Shown here: one piece after another, positions 27,303-35,984 of the stretch | Layout: each line of letters starts with the position of its first letter | How positions within the stretch are numbered: the stretch's first letter is position 1 | DNA from: Actinomycetota bacterium | GTDB lineage: Bacteria > Actinomycetota > Geothermincolia > Geothermincolales > RBG-13-55-18 | Direction: 5' to 3' | NCBI GenBank assembly: GCA_014360685.1 | Contig: JACIXB010000021.1 | Span: 277,029-341,028 of the forward strand | DNA length: 64,000 nucleotides | Made by a program: the position numbers and the translations under genes | The notes under the pieces: generated by a model | The model's database searches: none | Seen by the model: the letters and a program-made list of their open reading frames with translations, nothing else | What the model was told of the DNA's origin: nothing

Positions 27303-29381
27303 ATGGAAAAGTACCCGACGGAAAAGATCCGTAACGTGGGCCTCTTCGGCCACAACGACTCCGGTAAGACCTCGCTCGCCGAGGCCATCCTCTTCAACGC
27401 CGGGGTTATCAAGCGCCTGGGCAAGGTGGACGAGGGCAACACGGTGAGCGACTTCGACCCCGACGAACAGAAACGGGGCATATCGGTCAAGGCCACGCCC
27501 CTGACCTTCGAATGGAAAGGATACAAGATAAACCTCATCGACACGCCGGGTTTCGCCGACTTCATCGGCGAGGTCGTCTCCACGCTTCGGGTGGTGGACG
27601 GCGCCGTCTTCGTCATCTCCGCCGTGGCCGGTGTGGAGGTCCAGACGGAGATAATCTGGAAGATGGCCGACGAGTACGGCTATCCCCGAATCGTCTTCGT
27701 CAATAAGATGGACCGGGAGAACGCCAGCTTCCAGCGCTGCCTGGATCAGCTGACCGAGCTCTACGGGTCCCGCGTGGTCCCCTTCCAGCTGCCCATAGGC
27801 GAGGAACAACAGTTCCGGGGGGTGGTGGACCTCATCGCCAACAGGGCCTACGTGTACGAGGGAGGAAAAGCGCTGGAGGCGGACATCCCCCCGGAGATGG
27901 CGGAACAGGTGCAATCGGCCCGGGAGAAGGTCATCGAAGGAGCCGCTGAGGCCAGCGACGCCCTCATGGAGAAGTACCTGGAGGGCGAGGAGCTGGACGA
28001 GAAAGAGGTTCTCGATGCCCTTCTTTCCGGGGTCTCGGAGGGAACTCTGGTCCCGGTGCTCTGTGGTAGCGCCACGCACAACATAGCCGTGGACCTGCTC
28101 ACCGCGGCCTTGAGCAACACCCTGCCATCCCCGCTCCGCCTCCAGGAAGTGCGCGGCACGAGCAAGGGAGGAGGTGAGACGTCCCTGCCCGCCCGCGAGG
28201 ACGCCCCCCTTTCGGCCCTGGTCTTCAACACCATATCCGACCCCTACGTGGGAAGGCTCTCCTATTTCCGGGTCTTCTCCGGCACCTTCAAATCCGACAG
28301 TACCGTGTACAACGCCTCCCGGGAAAAGGAGGAAAGGGTGGGCCAGGTCTTCGTGGTGCGCGGAAAGACGCAGATACCGGTGAAGGAGCTTCCCGCCGGC
28401 GATATCGGCGGAGTGGCCAAGCTCTCCGACACCTCCACCGGCGACACCCTGTGCGACAAGGACAACCCCATCGTGCTTCCGCCCATCCGGTTCCCGGAAC
28501 CCATCATGTCCCTGGCCGTGGAACCCCTGAGCAAGGGCGACGAGGACAAGCTGTCCACCGCCCTCTCCCGCCTGGCCGAGGAGGACCCCACCTTCTCCGT
28601 GCACCGGGACACGGAGGTCAAACAGACCATCGTCTCCGGCATGGGGGAGATGCACCTGGACATAATGATGGAGCGCATGTCCCGCAAGTTCGGGGTCAAC
28701 GTAAAAACGGAGCTTCCCCGCGTGCCTTATAAAGAGACCATCCGCAAGACGGCGCGCGCGGAGGGCAAACACAAGAAGCAGACCGGGGGCCACGGCCAGT
28801 TCGGCATCGCCTGGGTGGAGATAGAGCCGCTGGAAAGGGGCAAGGGCTTTGAGTTCGTGGACAAGATAGTGGGGGGCGTGATCCCCAAGCAGTTCATACC
28901 CTCGGTGGAAAAGGGCATACGCAAGGCCCTGGAGGAGGGATACCTGGCCGGCTATCCCATTGTCGACCTGCGGGCCACGGTGTACGACGGGAAGTACCAT
29001 CCCGTGGACTCCTCGGACATCTCCTTCCAGATCGCGGGCTCCCTGGCCTTGAAGAACGCCATGGCCGACGCCGACCCCTACCTGCTGGAGCCCATAATGA
29101 ATGTGGAGATACTGGTCCCCGAGGCCTTCATGGGGGACGTGATGGGCGATCTCAACGCCAAGCGGGGCCGTATACTGGGCATGGAGGCCGTGGGCGGCCT
29201 CCAAAGGGTCCGGGCCCAGGTGCCCTTGGCGGAGATGCTCCGGTATTCCATAGACCTGCGCTCCCTAACCGGGGGGCGGGGGACCTTCCGCATGGAATTG
29301 TCCCACTACGAGGAGGTCCCTTCCCACATCGCGGCCAAGATCATCGAGGCCGCCAAGCAGGAGCGGGAGAAAAAGGAATAG
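27303..29381 (+). CDS. Elongation factor G-like GTPase (EF-G2 type)
   Basis: A five-domain translational GTPase of 692 residues. G1 is GHNDSGKTS at 16-24, differing from the canonical EF-G GHIDAGKTT. G3 is DTPG near 80 and G4 NKMD near 134. Domain IV contains GGHGQFGIAWVEIEPL and the C-terminal domain VEILVPEAFMGDVMGDLNAKRGRI. The P-loop variant and the absence of str-operon neighbours (rpsL, rpsG, tuf) point to the EF-G-like/EF-G2 paralogue seen in Thermotoga, Thermus and Actinobacteria, whose exact role is unclear. A canonical fusA may lie elsewhere. Confidence 0.88.
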   Translation: MEKYPTEKIRNVGLFGHNDSGKTSLAEAILFNAGVIKRLGKVDEGNTVSDFDPDEQKRGISVKATPLTFEWKGYKINLIDTPGFADFIGEVVSTLRVVDGAVFVISAVAGVEVQTEIIWKMADEYGYPRIVFVNKMDRENASFQRCLDQLTELYGSRVVPFQLPIGEEQQFRGVVDLIANRAYVYEGGKALEADIPPEMAEQVQSAREKVIEGAAEASDALMEKYLEGEELDEKEVLDALLSGVSEGTLVPVLCGSATHNIAVDLLTAALSNTLPSPLRLQEVRGTSKGGGETSLPAREDAPLSALVFNTISDPYVGRLSYFRVFSGTFKSDSTVYNASREKEERVGQVFVVRGKTQIPVKELPAGDIGGVAKLSDTSTGDTLCDKDNPIVLPPIRFPEPIMSLAVEPLSKGDEDKLSTALSRLAEEDPTFSVHRDTEVKQTIVSGMGEMHLDIMMERMSRKFGVNVKTELPRVPYKETIRKTARAEGKHKKQTGGHGQFGIAWVEIEPLERGKGFEFVDKIVGGVIPKQFIPSVEKGIRKALEEGYLAGYPIVDLRATVYDGKYHPVDSSDISFQIAGSLALKNAMADADPYLLEPIMNVEILVPEAFMGDVMGDLNAKRGRILGMEAVGGLQRVRAQVPLAEMLRYSIDLRSLTGGRGTFRMELSHYEEVPSHIAAKIIEAAKQEREKKE

Positions 29382-29561
29382 GAATAACCCGGCCGGGGAC
29401 CGCCCTCCCCCAGGCACCCTTACCCTGGTGAACCCTCGTGGGGTAGGGTCCGGGTTACGTAGGTCCCGGCGCGTCGCCGGGAAAAACGGTTCGCGGGCGG
29501 AAATGTCGATCTCCCGAAAGGTACGGGGTAGGCCGTGCGGTATCCAACGCGGATGTACCGC

Positions 29562-30071
29562 CTATTTTCCTTCCCGTTTCAGGAGCCGTTCGAGGGCTTC
29601 CTTCAACCTGGTATAATTTTCCTCCAGTGACTCGGGCATCACCTTGGTCTCCGCCACCACGGGCATGAAGTTGGTATCGCCCTGCCACCTGGGAACCACG
29701 TGCATGTGGAGGTGTTCGTCGTAACCCGCCCCCGATACCTTTCCCAGGTTCATTCCCAAGTTGAACCCCTGGGGGCTCAAGGCCTCTTTCACCGCCTCCA
29801 CGGCCAGGACGGTGAGGTCCATGAGCTCTTCCCTCTCCTCGCGCTCCAGGCATTCGAGTTCCCCCACGTGGCGGTAGGGGCTCACCATCAGGTGCCCGGT
29901 GTTGTAGGGGAAGAGGTTCATGATCACGAAGCATCTCTCCCCGCGGTGCAGGATGAGGTTCGAGCGGTCATCGCCCTCCGCTGGTTTGGTACAGAAGATG
30001 CATTCCCCCATGTCGTTCTCCTGGGACATGCGGATGTACTGCATGCGCCACGGCCTCCAAAGGCGTTCCAT
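29562..30071 (-). CDS. HIT-family nucleotide hydrolase/phosphorylase
   Basis: A histidine-triad protein of 169 residues: H120-L-H122-M-H124-V-V-P with the catalytic His in the middle. CIFC at 24-27 pairs with downstream His residues as a likely zinc site. The long N-terminal WRPWRMQYI is typical of the Ap4A-phosphorylase-like HIT branch found in Actinobacteria. Substrates are likely dinucleoside polyphosphates or AMP-lysine/phosphoramidates. The stop of thrS and this ATG overlap as TGATG, so it is translationally coupled to thrS. Confidence 0.9.
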   Translation of the reverse strand: MERLWRPWRMQYIRMSQENDMGECIFCTKPAEGDDRSNLILHRGERCFVIMNLFPYNTGHLMVSPYRHVGELECLEREEREELMDLTVLAVEAVKEALSPQGFNLGMNLGKVSGAGYDEHLHMHVVPRWQGDTNFMPVVAETKVMPESLEENYTRLKEALERLLKREGK

Positions 30072-31990
30072 CACCCCTCCCAGTCCGCTGTTGTGACGCG
30101 TTCCTCCACCATTTTCGCCACTTTGACCGTGAACTCTTGAAGGGGCACCCCCCGTACGTCCCTCCCCGCACGGTCGCGCACGGAAACCGTGCCCCCCTCC
30201 GTCTCGCGGTCGCCGACCACCAAGGTGAAAGGTATCTTTTGGAGTTGGGCCCTCCTTACCTTCATGCTCACCGTCTCCCGGTCGTCGTCCACTTCTACCC
30301 GGATCCCTGCCCTCTCCAGGGCCTCCCGCACCCGGTTCGCGTAGTCCAGGTGACGGTCGGCGATGGGCACCACCACCACCTGCACCGGCGCCAGCCAGGG
30401 CGGGAGCTCCCCGGCGTAATGCTCGAGCAGAACCCCGTAGAACCTCTCGATCCCGGCCAAGACCACGCGGTGGATTACCACCGGCCGGTGCGGCCGGTTG
30501 TCCCGGCCGGTATACTGGAGGTTAAAGCGCTCCGGGAGGTTGAAATCCGCCTGCACCGTGGGGCCCTGCCATAGACGCCCTATGGCGTCCTTGAGCTTGA
30601 CGTCGATCTTGGGGCCGTAGAATACACCTTCCCCCGGGTCCACCTGGAAGGGGATGCCCAGTTCCACCAGGGAATCGCGGAGGGCGAAAGTGGCTCTCTC
30701 CCAAAGCTCGTCGCTGCCCACCGACTTCTCCGGGCGGGTGCTCAAAAAAACCTCGAAATCCCTGAATCCGAAGGTGCGCAGGGAATAGAAGGCGAACTCC
30801 AGGCACTCCTCCACCTGCTCCCGCAGCTGGTCCTCGCGGCAGAAGATGTGGGCGTCGTCCTGGGTGAAACCCCTTACCCGCAGGAGGCCGTGCAGCACCC
30901 CGGATCTCTCGTACCGGTACACCGTCCCCAGCTCGAAGAACTTCAGGGGGAGGTCACGGTAGGAGCGTGGCCGGGTCTTGTATATCAACACGTGTCCGGG
31001 GCAGTTCATGGGCTTGACCACGTATTCCATGCCGTCTTTCTCGAAGACGTACATGTTCTCCCGGTAATAGTCCATGTGCCCGGATTCGTGCCACAGGCGG
31101 CCGCGGAAGAGGTGGGGGGTGACCACCATCTGGTATCCCCGCTTGCGGTGCTCCTCCTTGAGAAAGTCCTCGATGATCCCCCGCAGGACCGCTCCGCGGG
31201 GATGGTAGAAGACCACCCCCGGACCCGCTTCCTCGTGGAAGCTGAAGAGGTCCAGCTCCCTTCCCAGCCTGCGGTGGTCCCTCCTCTCCGCCTCCTTCAG
31301 GAAATGGAGATAGGCGGACAAGTCCTCCTCTTTATCGAAGGCCGTCCCGTATATGCGCTGGAGCATGGGCCTCGTCTCGTCCCCCTTCCAGTAGGCCCCC
31401 GCCAGGCTTAGAAGCTTGAAGTGTCGCAACCTGCCCGTGGAGGGCAGATGGGGTCCCCGGCAGAGGTCAACGAAATCCCCCTGGCGGTACAGGGTCACCT
31501 CCTCCCCCTCCATCTCCTCCAAGAGCTCCACTTTGTAGTCCTGGCCCAGGCTCCTGAACAGTTCCACCGCCTCCCCGCGGGAAACCACCTCCCTGCGCAG
31601 CGGAAGGTCCCGCTGCACTATTTCCTCCATGCGCTGTTCGATGCGCGGCAGGTCCTCCGGCGAGAGGGCCTCCGGGAGGTCGAAATCGTAGTAGAAACCG
31701 TCTTTTATGGCCGGTCCCACGGCCAACTTGGTTCCTGGGAAAAGCTCCATAACCGCTTGGGCCATTACGTGGGAGGCGGTATGGCGATATATCTCCTTTC
31801 CCTCCTCGTCCTCCCAGGTAATGAGCTCCAGAGAGCCCTCCTCCAAGGGGCTTGAAAGGTCGACTTCCCTCCCGTTCAGGCGGGCGGCGATCAGCCGGTC
31901 CTCTTCCACACCCTCCATGCGGGCCAGGAAATCCAGGACCGTAGACCCCCCCTCGGCTTGGTATTCCTTTCCCTTGAACCTTACCTTCAC
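30071..31990 (-). CDS. thrS: Threonyl-tRNA synthetase
   Basis: A class II aminoacyl-tRNA synthetase with all standard parts. The TGS domain is about 1-60. The editing domain (about 60-220) has HTASHVMAQAV and the second zinc/editing motif DLCRGPHLPSTG. The catalytic core has motif 2 RYERSGVLHGLLRVRGFTQD and zinc ligands around MNCPGH. The C-terminal anticodon-binding domain carries VVVPIADRHLDYA. Motif 3 reads VVIHRVVLAGIERF, where IHRAILGSLERF is usual, a mild variation. Start overlaps the zinc-ribbon gene stop (ATGA). No T-box is seen upstream. Confidence 0.97.
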   Translation of the reverse strand: MKVRFKGKEYQAEGGSTVLDFLARMEGVEEDRLIAARLNGREVDLSSPLEEGSLELITWEDEEGKEIYRHTASHVMAQAVMELFPGTKLAVGPAIKDGFYYDFDLPEALSPEDLPRIEQRMEEIVQRDLPLRREVVSRGEAVELFRSLGQDYKVELLEEMEGEEVTLYRQGDFVDLCRGPHLPSTGRLRHFKLLSLAGAYWKGDETRPMLQRIYGTAFDKEEDLSAYLHFLKEAERRDHRRLGRELDLFSFHEEAGPGVVFYHPRGAVLRGIIEDFLKEEHRKRGYQMVVTPHLFRGRLWHESGHMDYYRENMYVFEKDGMEYVVKPMNCPGHVLIYKTRPRSYRDLPLKFFELGTVYRYERSGVLHGLLRVRGFTQDDAHIFCREDQLREQVEECLEFAFYSLRTFGFRDFEVFLSTRPEKSVGSDELWERATFALRDSLVELGIPFQVDPGEGVFYGPKIDVKLKDAIGRLWQGPTVQADFNLPERFNLQYTGRDNRPHRPVVIHRVVLAGIERFYGVLLEHYAGELPPWLAPVQVVVVPIADRHLDYANRVREALERAGIRVEVDDDRETVSMKVRRAQLQKIPFTLVVGDRETEGGTVSVRDRAGRDVRGVPLQEFTVKVAKMVEERVTTADWEG

Positions 31991-32583
31991 TCCGTTCCTC
32001 CCGGACGCTCCACCAGCTGCGCCTCGATGCTCAAGCCCAGATCATCGAGGTGCTTGACCACTTGCTCATCCAAAAGGCGTACCCTGAGAACCAGTTCCTT
32101 CCCCCTCCGCTCCATCTCCTCGCCCAGTAGGGCCAATACCTTGAGGGCGTGGGTGATGGCCTGTCGCCCCCTTGCCTGGAGGCGGGCACGGTATCCCCCG
32201 TTCAGGACATCTTCCACGCGGCGCATCAGTTCCGCCCCGTCCACGTCTCCCTCCACGGGTATGGGCCGGCTGTGCAGGTCTTCCTCCTCCGAGCGCTCCC
32301 TTGCCGCCCTGCTCCGCATGTATTCACGTACCTGCTCCTCCGGCACCAGCAGGGACTCGACGTCCTCGAAGACGAATGCGCAGCGCAGACAGAAGGAGGA
32401 TTCCGGGGGGCTTAGCTCACCGCAATTGGGGCAACGGATCTGCGCACCGCGGTTTTCCTCCCCCAGGCGCCTCCTCCTCTCCTCGTCCTCCATGGACCTC
32501 TCCCGCGGCCCGAATCGGGCATAGCACAGATAACAGTACTGGGCGTCTTCGGGGTTATCAGCCTGGCAATACGGGCATTTCAT
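31987..32583 (-). CDS. Two-zinc-ribbon protein of unknown function
   Basis: 198 residues with two CxxC...CxxC ribbons: MKCPYCQADN with YCYLCYARFG near 1-25, and IRCPNCGELSPPESSFCLRC near 49-68. A charged helical middle and a C-terminal part predicted alpha/beta (ALKVLALLGEEMERRGKELV) follow. I do not recognise the C-terminal domain. ATG at 32583 has GGAG upstream; an in-frame TTG two codons earlier is less likely. It is the first gene of a tightly overlapping operon with thrS and the HIT gene, hinting at an RNA- or translation-related task. Confidence 0.8.
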   Translation of the reverse strand: MKCPYCQADNPEDAQYCYLCYARFGPRERSMEDEERRRRLGEENRGAQIRCPNCGELSPPESSFCLRCAFVFEDVESLLVPEEQVREYMRSRAARERSEEEDLHSRPIPVEGDVDGAELMRRVEDVLNGGYRARLQARGRQAITHALKVLALLGEEMERRGKELVLRVRLLDEQVVKHLDDLGLSIEAQLVERPGGTE

Positions 32584-32694
32584 CTCCAATCTCCATTCCC
32601 TGCCGTCCGACCGGACTCGATACGTGACCGGGATCTCGACCTTTCACCGACCGCCAGGTCGCGGAAGGCTCCTCGTCCGGCCGTTCGTGCGCCT

Positions 32695-32733
32695 AAAAAT
32701 TCGCGCGGCAGGCGATATCCTACGCCACCGCGC
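32695..32733 (-). terminator. Terminator behind tRNA-Val
   Basis: On the minus strand GCGCGG-T-GGCG pairs with CGCC-TG-CCGCGC around an 8-nt loop, followed by GAATTTTTAGG. It sits about 50 bp after the tRNA-Val 3' end and separates it from the zinc-ribbon-thrS operon. Confidence 0.75.
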
Positions 32734-32782
32734 CGTCGTCTCCCCGTCCGGAAATCCCGCTCCATTCCGGGTGATGTGATGC

Positions 32783-32857
32783 TGGTGGGCGCGGAGGGGA
32801 TTGAACCCACGACCTCTTCCGCGTCAAGGAAGCGCTCTCCCACTGAGCTACGCGCCC
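32783..32857 (-). tRNA. tRNA-Val (anticodon GAC)
   Basis: A complete cloverleaf with the 3' CCA encoded. The acceptor stem is GGGCGCG/CGCGCCC, the anticodon stem CTTCC/GGAAG with loop TTGACGC, and the T loop TTCAATC. The T stem GTGGG/CCCTC contains one U-U mismatch. AT-rich DNA just upstream (32862-32890, with TTGCCA on the minus strand) probably contains the promoter but a clear -10 is not evident. Confidence 0.95.
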
Positions 32858-33314
32858 GCAGTTTATTTATTTTCGGGTATTTACTCTCTTTTGGCAACCG
32901 CTTCCCCCCTCTTCCGCGGATCCATTCCACCCTTTTACCGCCGCTTACGGGGGTACTGCCGTCTCCTTCGCCGGACGCACCTTTTAATGCTATCGGGCGC
33001 AAGCTTTCCCGTCTTGAAGTGCGGGCGCGCGGGTGGGGATCCGACCCCCTGGATCCATACCCGCCAAATCCGCGAAGTTGCTCAGGTCAATTTTCAAGCC
33101 GCAATGCCGATATTATACCCGGCGGTCACCCGGCATCCCGAGCCCGCGAGGCAAAGCAAAGCCCAAGGGCCGCCTATCACCTTGTACTCCGACCGACGAG
33201 GGCGGGGAAGGCTGCGGCATCATGGCTGCCGGGGACTCCGTCCTGCGGGGGAGGGACGGAATATCGTTCCCGCCGGCCATGGCGCCATGAACGGAGGTTA
33301 CGGACTCGCATCGC
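32858..33314. other. Intergenic region between tRNA-Val and the M48 peptidase
   Basis: About 455 bp. The first 45 bp are AT-rich and probably form the tRNA promoter. The motif TATTAT near 33107-33112 on the plus strand is a weak -10 candidate for the peptidase gene. No supported gene. Confidence 0.35.
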
Positions 33315-34325
33315 ATGGACATATATTCACTGATACGGGCCAACCGGCGGCGCTTGTACGCCTTGTTCGGCGTTTTTACCCTCCTGGTCATGGGGCTGTC
33401 GGCGGGCGGGGTTTACATCCTGCGGCGATTCCTTTCCGTGACCATCGATTTCTGGTTTACGCTCCTTCTCCTATGGTTGCTCTATTTCCTGTACGCCGTC
33501 ATCCGCTTCGCACTGGGTGGTAGTTGGATATTCCGAAGGGTTGCGGCCTTGCCTCCCGAGAAGGCGGACCGCAGGTTGGAGAACGCCCTCCACGCCGCCC
33601 TCCTGGGAGCGGGGATGAGAGAGCGAGTACTTCTCCTGGAGGTTCCCCACCCGGACATCAACTCGTTCTCGCTGGCCCTTCCCGACGGATCGTACGCCGT
33701 CTTCGCCACCCGGGGAGTGGCGGAAAAGCTACCGAAACGGGAAAGAGAAGCGGTCCTGGCCCACGAGTTGGCCCACATAGCCACCGGGGACACCGCTCTA
33801 CAGAGCGTTCTCCTCCGCCTGGCGGGACCCGGCAAATCCCTCGCCCGTCCGAACCGTTGGCTGGCTCTCGGGCGGCAATCCAATATACCCACGGCCTCTA
33901 TCCTCGCCCTGTCGGTCCTCGCCCTCCTGGTCGCCTCGATCCGGGCCCGGGAACCGTTTCCCACCCCGCTTTACCTCCTCTCCCTGTTGCTGCTCTTCGC
34001 CGCCCTGGCATCGCTTTTGCCCTTCCTGCTCCTCAAGCTCATGCGCCTCTTCCTCAACCGGGAGAGGGAACATTACGCCGACCTCCATGCCGCTTACACC
34101 CTCCGCGACCCGGAGGCCGTTTACCTGGCGGTAAAACATGCTTCCGAGGACGTCCGCGACCTTCTCTTGCTCCCCTCGAACCTGGACGCCGTGCTCTTTC
34201 ACCCGGTGGTGGATTACACATCCTACCGCCCGTTTCAGACCCAGCCCACCATGGTCGAGCGGATGCGACGCCTGGACGAGAACTTCCCCGGGCTTCGCCT
34301 GGGGGAAGGGGGCGGGGCCTGTTGA
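33315..34325 (+). CDS. Membrane M48-family zinc metallopeptidase (HtpX-like)
   Basis: An integral membrane peptidase of 336 residues. Two hydrophobic helices lie at about 15-38 and 44-68. The zinc site H150-E151-L-A-H154 is followed by a helical hairpin at about 192-245, and the third-ligand motif REHYAD begins about 251. HtpX-type enzymes degrade misfolded membrane proteins with the active site facing the cytosol. The order of membrane segments matches HtpX, but length and overall sequence are divergent, so I leave the symbol out. It stands alone on the plus strand between tRNA genes. Confidence 0.85.
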   Translation: MDIYSLIRANRRRLYALFGVFTLLVMGLSAGGVYILRRFLSVTIDFWFTLLLLWLLYFLYAVIRFALGGSWIFRRVAALPPEKADRRLENALHAALLGAGMRERVLLLEVPHPDINSFSLALPDGSYAVFATRGVAEKLPKREREAVLAHELAHIATGDTALQSVLLRLAGPGKSLARPNRWLALGRQSNIPTASILALSVLALLVASIRAREPFPTPLYLLSLLLLFAALASLLPFLLLKLMRLFLNREREHYADLHAAYTLRDPEAVYLAVKHASEDVRDLLLLPSNLDAVLFHPVVDYTSYRPFQTQPTMVERMRRLDENFPGLRLGEGGGAC

Positions 34326-34448
34326 TGTTCTCCGCGCGGATCACGGCCGTTCCACGCCCCCGGCACAAGCCTTCCGGACGGTAAGCGTCCCCTCGACTCC
34401 GTGGATGTGGACCCCGGGAAACAAACCGCGTTTACGGGAAACGGGGAT

Positions 34449-34471
34449 AAAAAGAGGGCCGTTCCGGCCCT
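34449..34471 (-). terminator. Terminator behind tRNA-Cys
   Basis: Stem AGGGCCG/CGGCCCT with a 3-nt loop (34455-34471), followed on the minus strand by CTTTTTA. It lies 9 bp after the tRNA-Cys CCA end, a clear intrinsic terminator. Confidence 0.85.
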
Positions 34472-34479
34472 GAACTTAT

Positions 34480-34553
34480 TGGAGGCGGCGACCGGATTCG
34501 AACCGGTGATCAAGGTTTTGCAGACCTTTGCCTTACCACTTGGCCACGCCGCC
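34480..34553 (-). tRNA. tRNA-Cys (anticodon GCA)
   Basis: 74-nt cloverleaf with encoded CCA. The acceptor stem is GGCGGCG/CGCCGCC, the anticodon loop reads CTGCAAA between AGGT and ACCT arms, and the T arm is ACCGG-TTCGAAT-CCGGT. It is probably co-transcribed with tRNA-Gly from the promoter at 34700-34728. Confidence 0.95.
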
Positions 34554-34574
34554 TCTGCATGATGCACCTAAATT

Positions 34575-34600
34575 AAGGGTAGGCATCCTCGCCTACCCTT
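34575..34600 (-). terminator. Hairpin between tRNA-Gly and tRNA-Cys
   Basis: A perfect 10-bp stem (AAGGGTAGGC/GCCTACCCTT) with a 6-nt loop in the 53-bp tRNA spacer. The following sequence AATTTAGG is a poor U-tract. It may be a partial terminator or an RNA-processing site between the two tRNAs; I cannot tell which. Confidence 0.5.
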
Positions 34601-34606
34601 CCAACT

Positions 34607-34682
34607 TGGAGCGGAAGACGGGACTCGAACCCGCGACCCTCACCTTGGCAAGGTGATGCTCTACCAACTGAGCCACTTCCGC
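34607..34682 (-). tRNA. tRNA-Gly (anticodon GCC)
   Basis: 76-nt cloverleaf with encoded CCA. The acceptor stem is GCGGAAG/CTTCCGC, the anticodon arm CACCT-TGCCAAG-GTG and the T arm GCGGG-TTCGAGT-CCCGT. It is first in a two-tRNA unit. Confidence 0.95.
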
Positions 34683-34699
34683 CCGATCCGCCAACGCAT

Positions 34700-34728
34700 A
34701 TTTTAGCATCCCCAACCCACTTTCTCAA
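34700..34728 (-). promoter_or_regulatory. Promoter of the tRNA-Gly/tRNA-Cys unit
   Basis: TTGAGA (34728 to 34723), 17 bp, TAAAAT (34705 to 34700). Both boxes match five of six consensus positions. The predicted start is about 10 nt before the tRNA-Gly 5' end. Confidence 0.8.
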
Positions 34729-34783
34729 GACGGGACATGCGGCGCTTCCCATAGCTGCCGGAATCCTTCCTTCCTTCCCGACT

Positions 34784-35149
34784 TCAGCGCCCGGCCTCCT
34801 TCTGGAGCACCTTGCTCACGATTATCAGGCGGCTGGCACGGTCCTTGAGGGCCCTCTTGAACTCGATGACCATCTTCTCGAAATCGGGTTCCGGCTTGTA
34901 GGCATATATGGTCTCCGAACCCCCCTGGCCCCGGTATTCCCTGGCCAGCACACCCTTGTCCGCCAGTCTCTCGAGGTATGGCTCTATGTCCGATCCTAAA
35001 CGCCCGATGCTCATGGCGATGCTGGAAGGGGAGCCCACGGTATAGGGGTTTTCGTGGAAGAAGAGAATCAGGTCCCAGCTTATGAAGGAATCTATGTATT
35101 CCTCCACGAAAGCACCCACCTGTGGATCGAGGTTCTCGAAATCGAGCAT
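34784..35149 (-). CDS. Small winged-helix-like protein paired with the KaiC-like ATPase
   Basis: 121 residues starting MLDFENLDPQVGAFVEEYID. The middle part (SPSSIAMSIGRLGSDIEPYL, then ERLADKGVLAREYRG) reads as a winged helix-turn-helix with a following beta wing (ETIYAYKPE). The C-terminal helix is basic. I do not recognise a named family. It starts 37 bp after the KaiC-like gene and is very likely co-transcribed with it, so it may be its DNA-binding or signalling partner. Confidence 0.75.
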   Translation of the reverse strand: MLDFENLDPQVGAFVEEYIDSFISWDLILFFHENPYTVGSPSSIAMSIGRLGSDIEPYLERLADKGVLAREYRGQGGSETIYAYKPEPDFEKMVIEFKRALKDRASRLIIVSKVLQKEAGR

Positions 35150-35186
35150 TCCTTCAGCGACCTTTCAGCCCCTCGGCACGTCCTCC

Positions 35187-35984
35187 CTACTTGAAGAACT
35201 CCTCGGCCCTGCGAACCCGCCGGCTCACGTAAGGATTTCCGGTCAGTATGCCCTCCCTCCCCTCGAAAGCGGCCTCCACCTTAACCCCGGAGGAGGTGAT
35301 GCTCATCCGCCTGATCCTCTTGTCGTGATCCGAAGCCCGGTGTTTGAGCACGAAAATGGCCCTGTCGACGTTGGAACTGATCTCCACGTAACGGAGCTGG
35401 ATAATGGTGTCCACTATGTAGGATAGTCCTGCCTCGGCCACGCTCATGTTCCCCGTTATGTAGGCGACTTCCTGGGTGACCACGGCGGTTATTTTGTAAC
35501 GAAGCAGGCCGTTGAGAAAGGTGTACATTATCTCCCGAAGTTCCACCGGGTCCTGGGTGATGCGCTCCAACTGGGTCATGGAATCGACGAAGACCCTTTT
35601 CACGGAGATCTCCTCGATGGTGCGGTCGAATATGCCTCCCGGCTGCTGGATCTCGCGCAGGAATACGGCCGGAGTGGTGAAAATGGTCCGCAACAGGTCC
35701 CGCTTCTCGAAATCCCGCAGGTCGAAGCCGATGGATAAGGCGTCCCGGTAAAGCTGCCTGGGGAATTCCTCGAAGGTTATAATCAGTCCCGGTTCGCCGT
35801 AATCCCTGATCCCCTTGGCAATATATTCCACGCCTATGCAGCTCTTGCCCGTCCCGGGAGCTCCCTTCACCACGGCCACGGAGTTGGAGAGCAGGCCGCC
35901 CCCCAGCATTTCGTCCAGCCCGGAGATTCCCGTGGGGACCCTCTCAGAGTTCTCCATACTTCCCGCGCCCTCGCTCATATCCAT
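35187..35984 (-). CDS. KaiC-like RecA-superfamily ATPase
   Basis: A single-domain KaiC/RAD55-type P-loop ATPase of 265 residues. TGISGLDEMLGGGL opens the domain and Walker A is GAPGTGKS at 41-48. The paired catalytic glutamates are TFEEFPRQ at about 71-78 and Walker B VKRVFVDSMT at about 132-141. Two-domain circadian KaiC is about 520 residues, so this is one of the short relatives found in archaea and many bacteria and implicated in signalling. ATG at 35984 has GGGTGA upstream. Its partner is the following winged-helix-like gene. No kaiA or kaiB is present. Confidence 0.85.
   Translation of the reverse strand: MDMSEGAGSMENSERVPTGISGLDEMLGGGLLSNSVAVVKGAPGTGKSCIGVEYIAKGIRDYGEPGLIITFEEFPRQLYRDALSIGFDLRDFEKRDLLRTIFTTPAVFLREIQQPGGIFDRTIEEISVKRVFVDSMTQLERITQDPVELREIMYTFLNGLLRYKITAVVTQEVAYITGNMSVAEAGLSYIVDTIIQLRYVEISSNVDRAIFVLKHRASDHDKRIRRMSITSSGVKVEAAFEGREGILTGNPYVSRRVRRAEEFFK

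Noticed and set aside
26862..29204. A 780-codon open frame antisense to the EF-G-like gene
   Set aside because: It is the GC-rich mirror of a strongly conserved GTPase, has no family match, is rich in His/Gly/Val from codon mirroring, and has no ribosome binding site.
32584..32782. T-box riboswitch before the zinc-ribbon-thrS operon
   Set aside because: The region contains the tRNA-Val terminator, and no T-box sequence or specifier-loop layout is recognisable.
35187..35984. Circadian clock gene kaiC
   Set aside because: Only one ATPase domain is present and kaiA/kaiB are missing, so a clock function is not supported.
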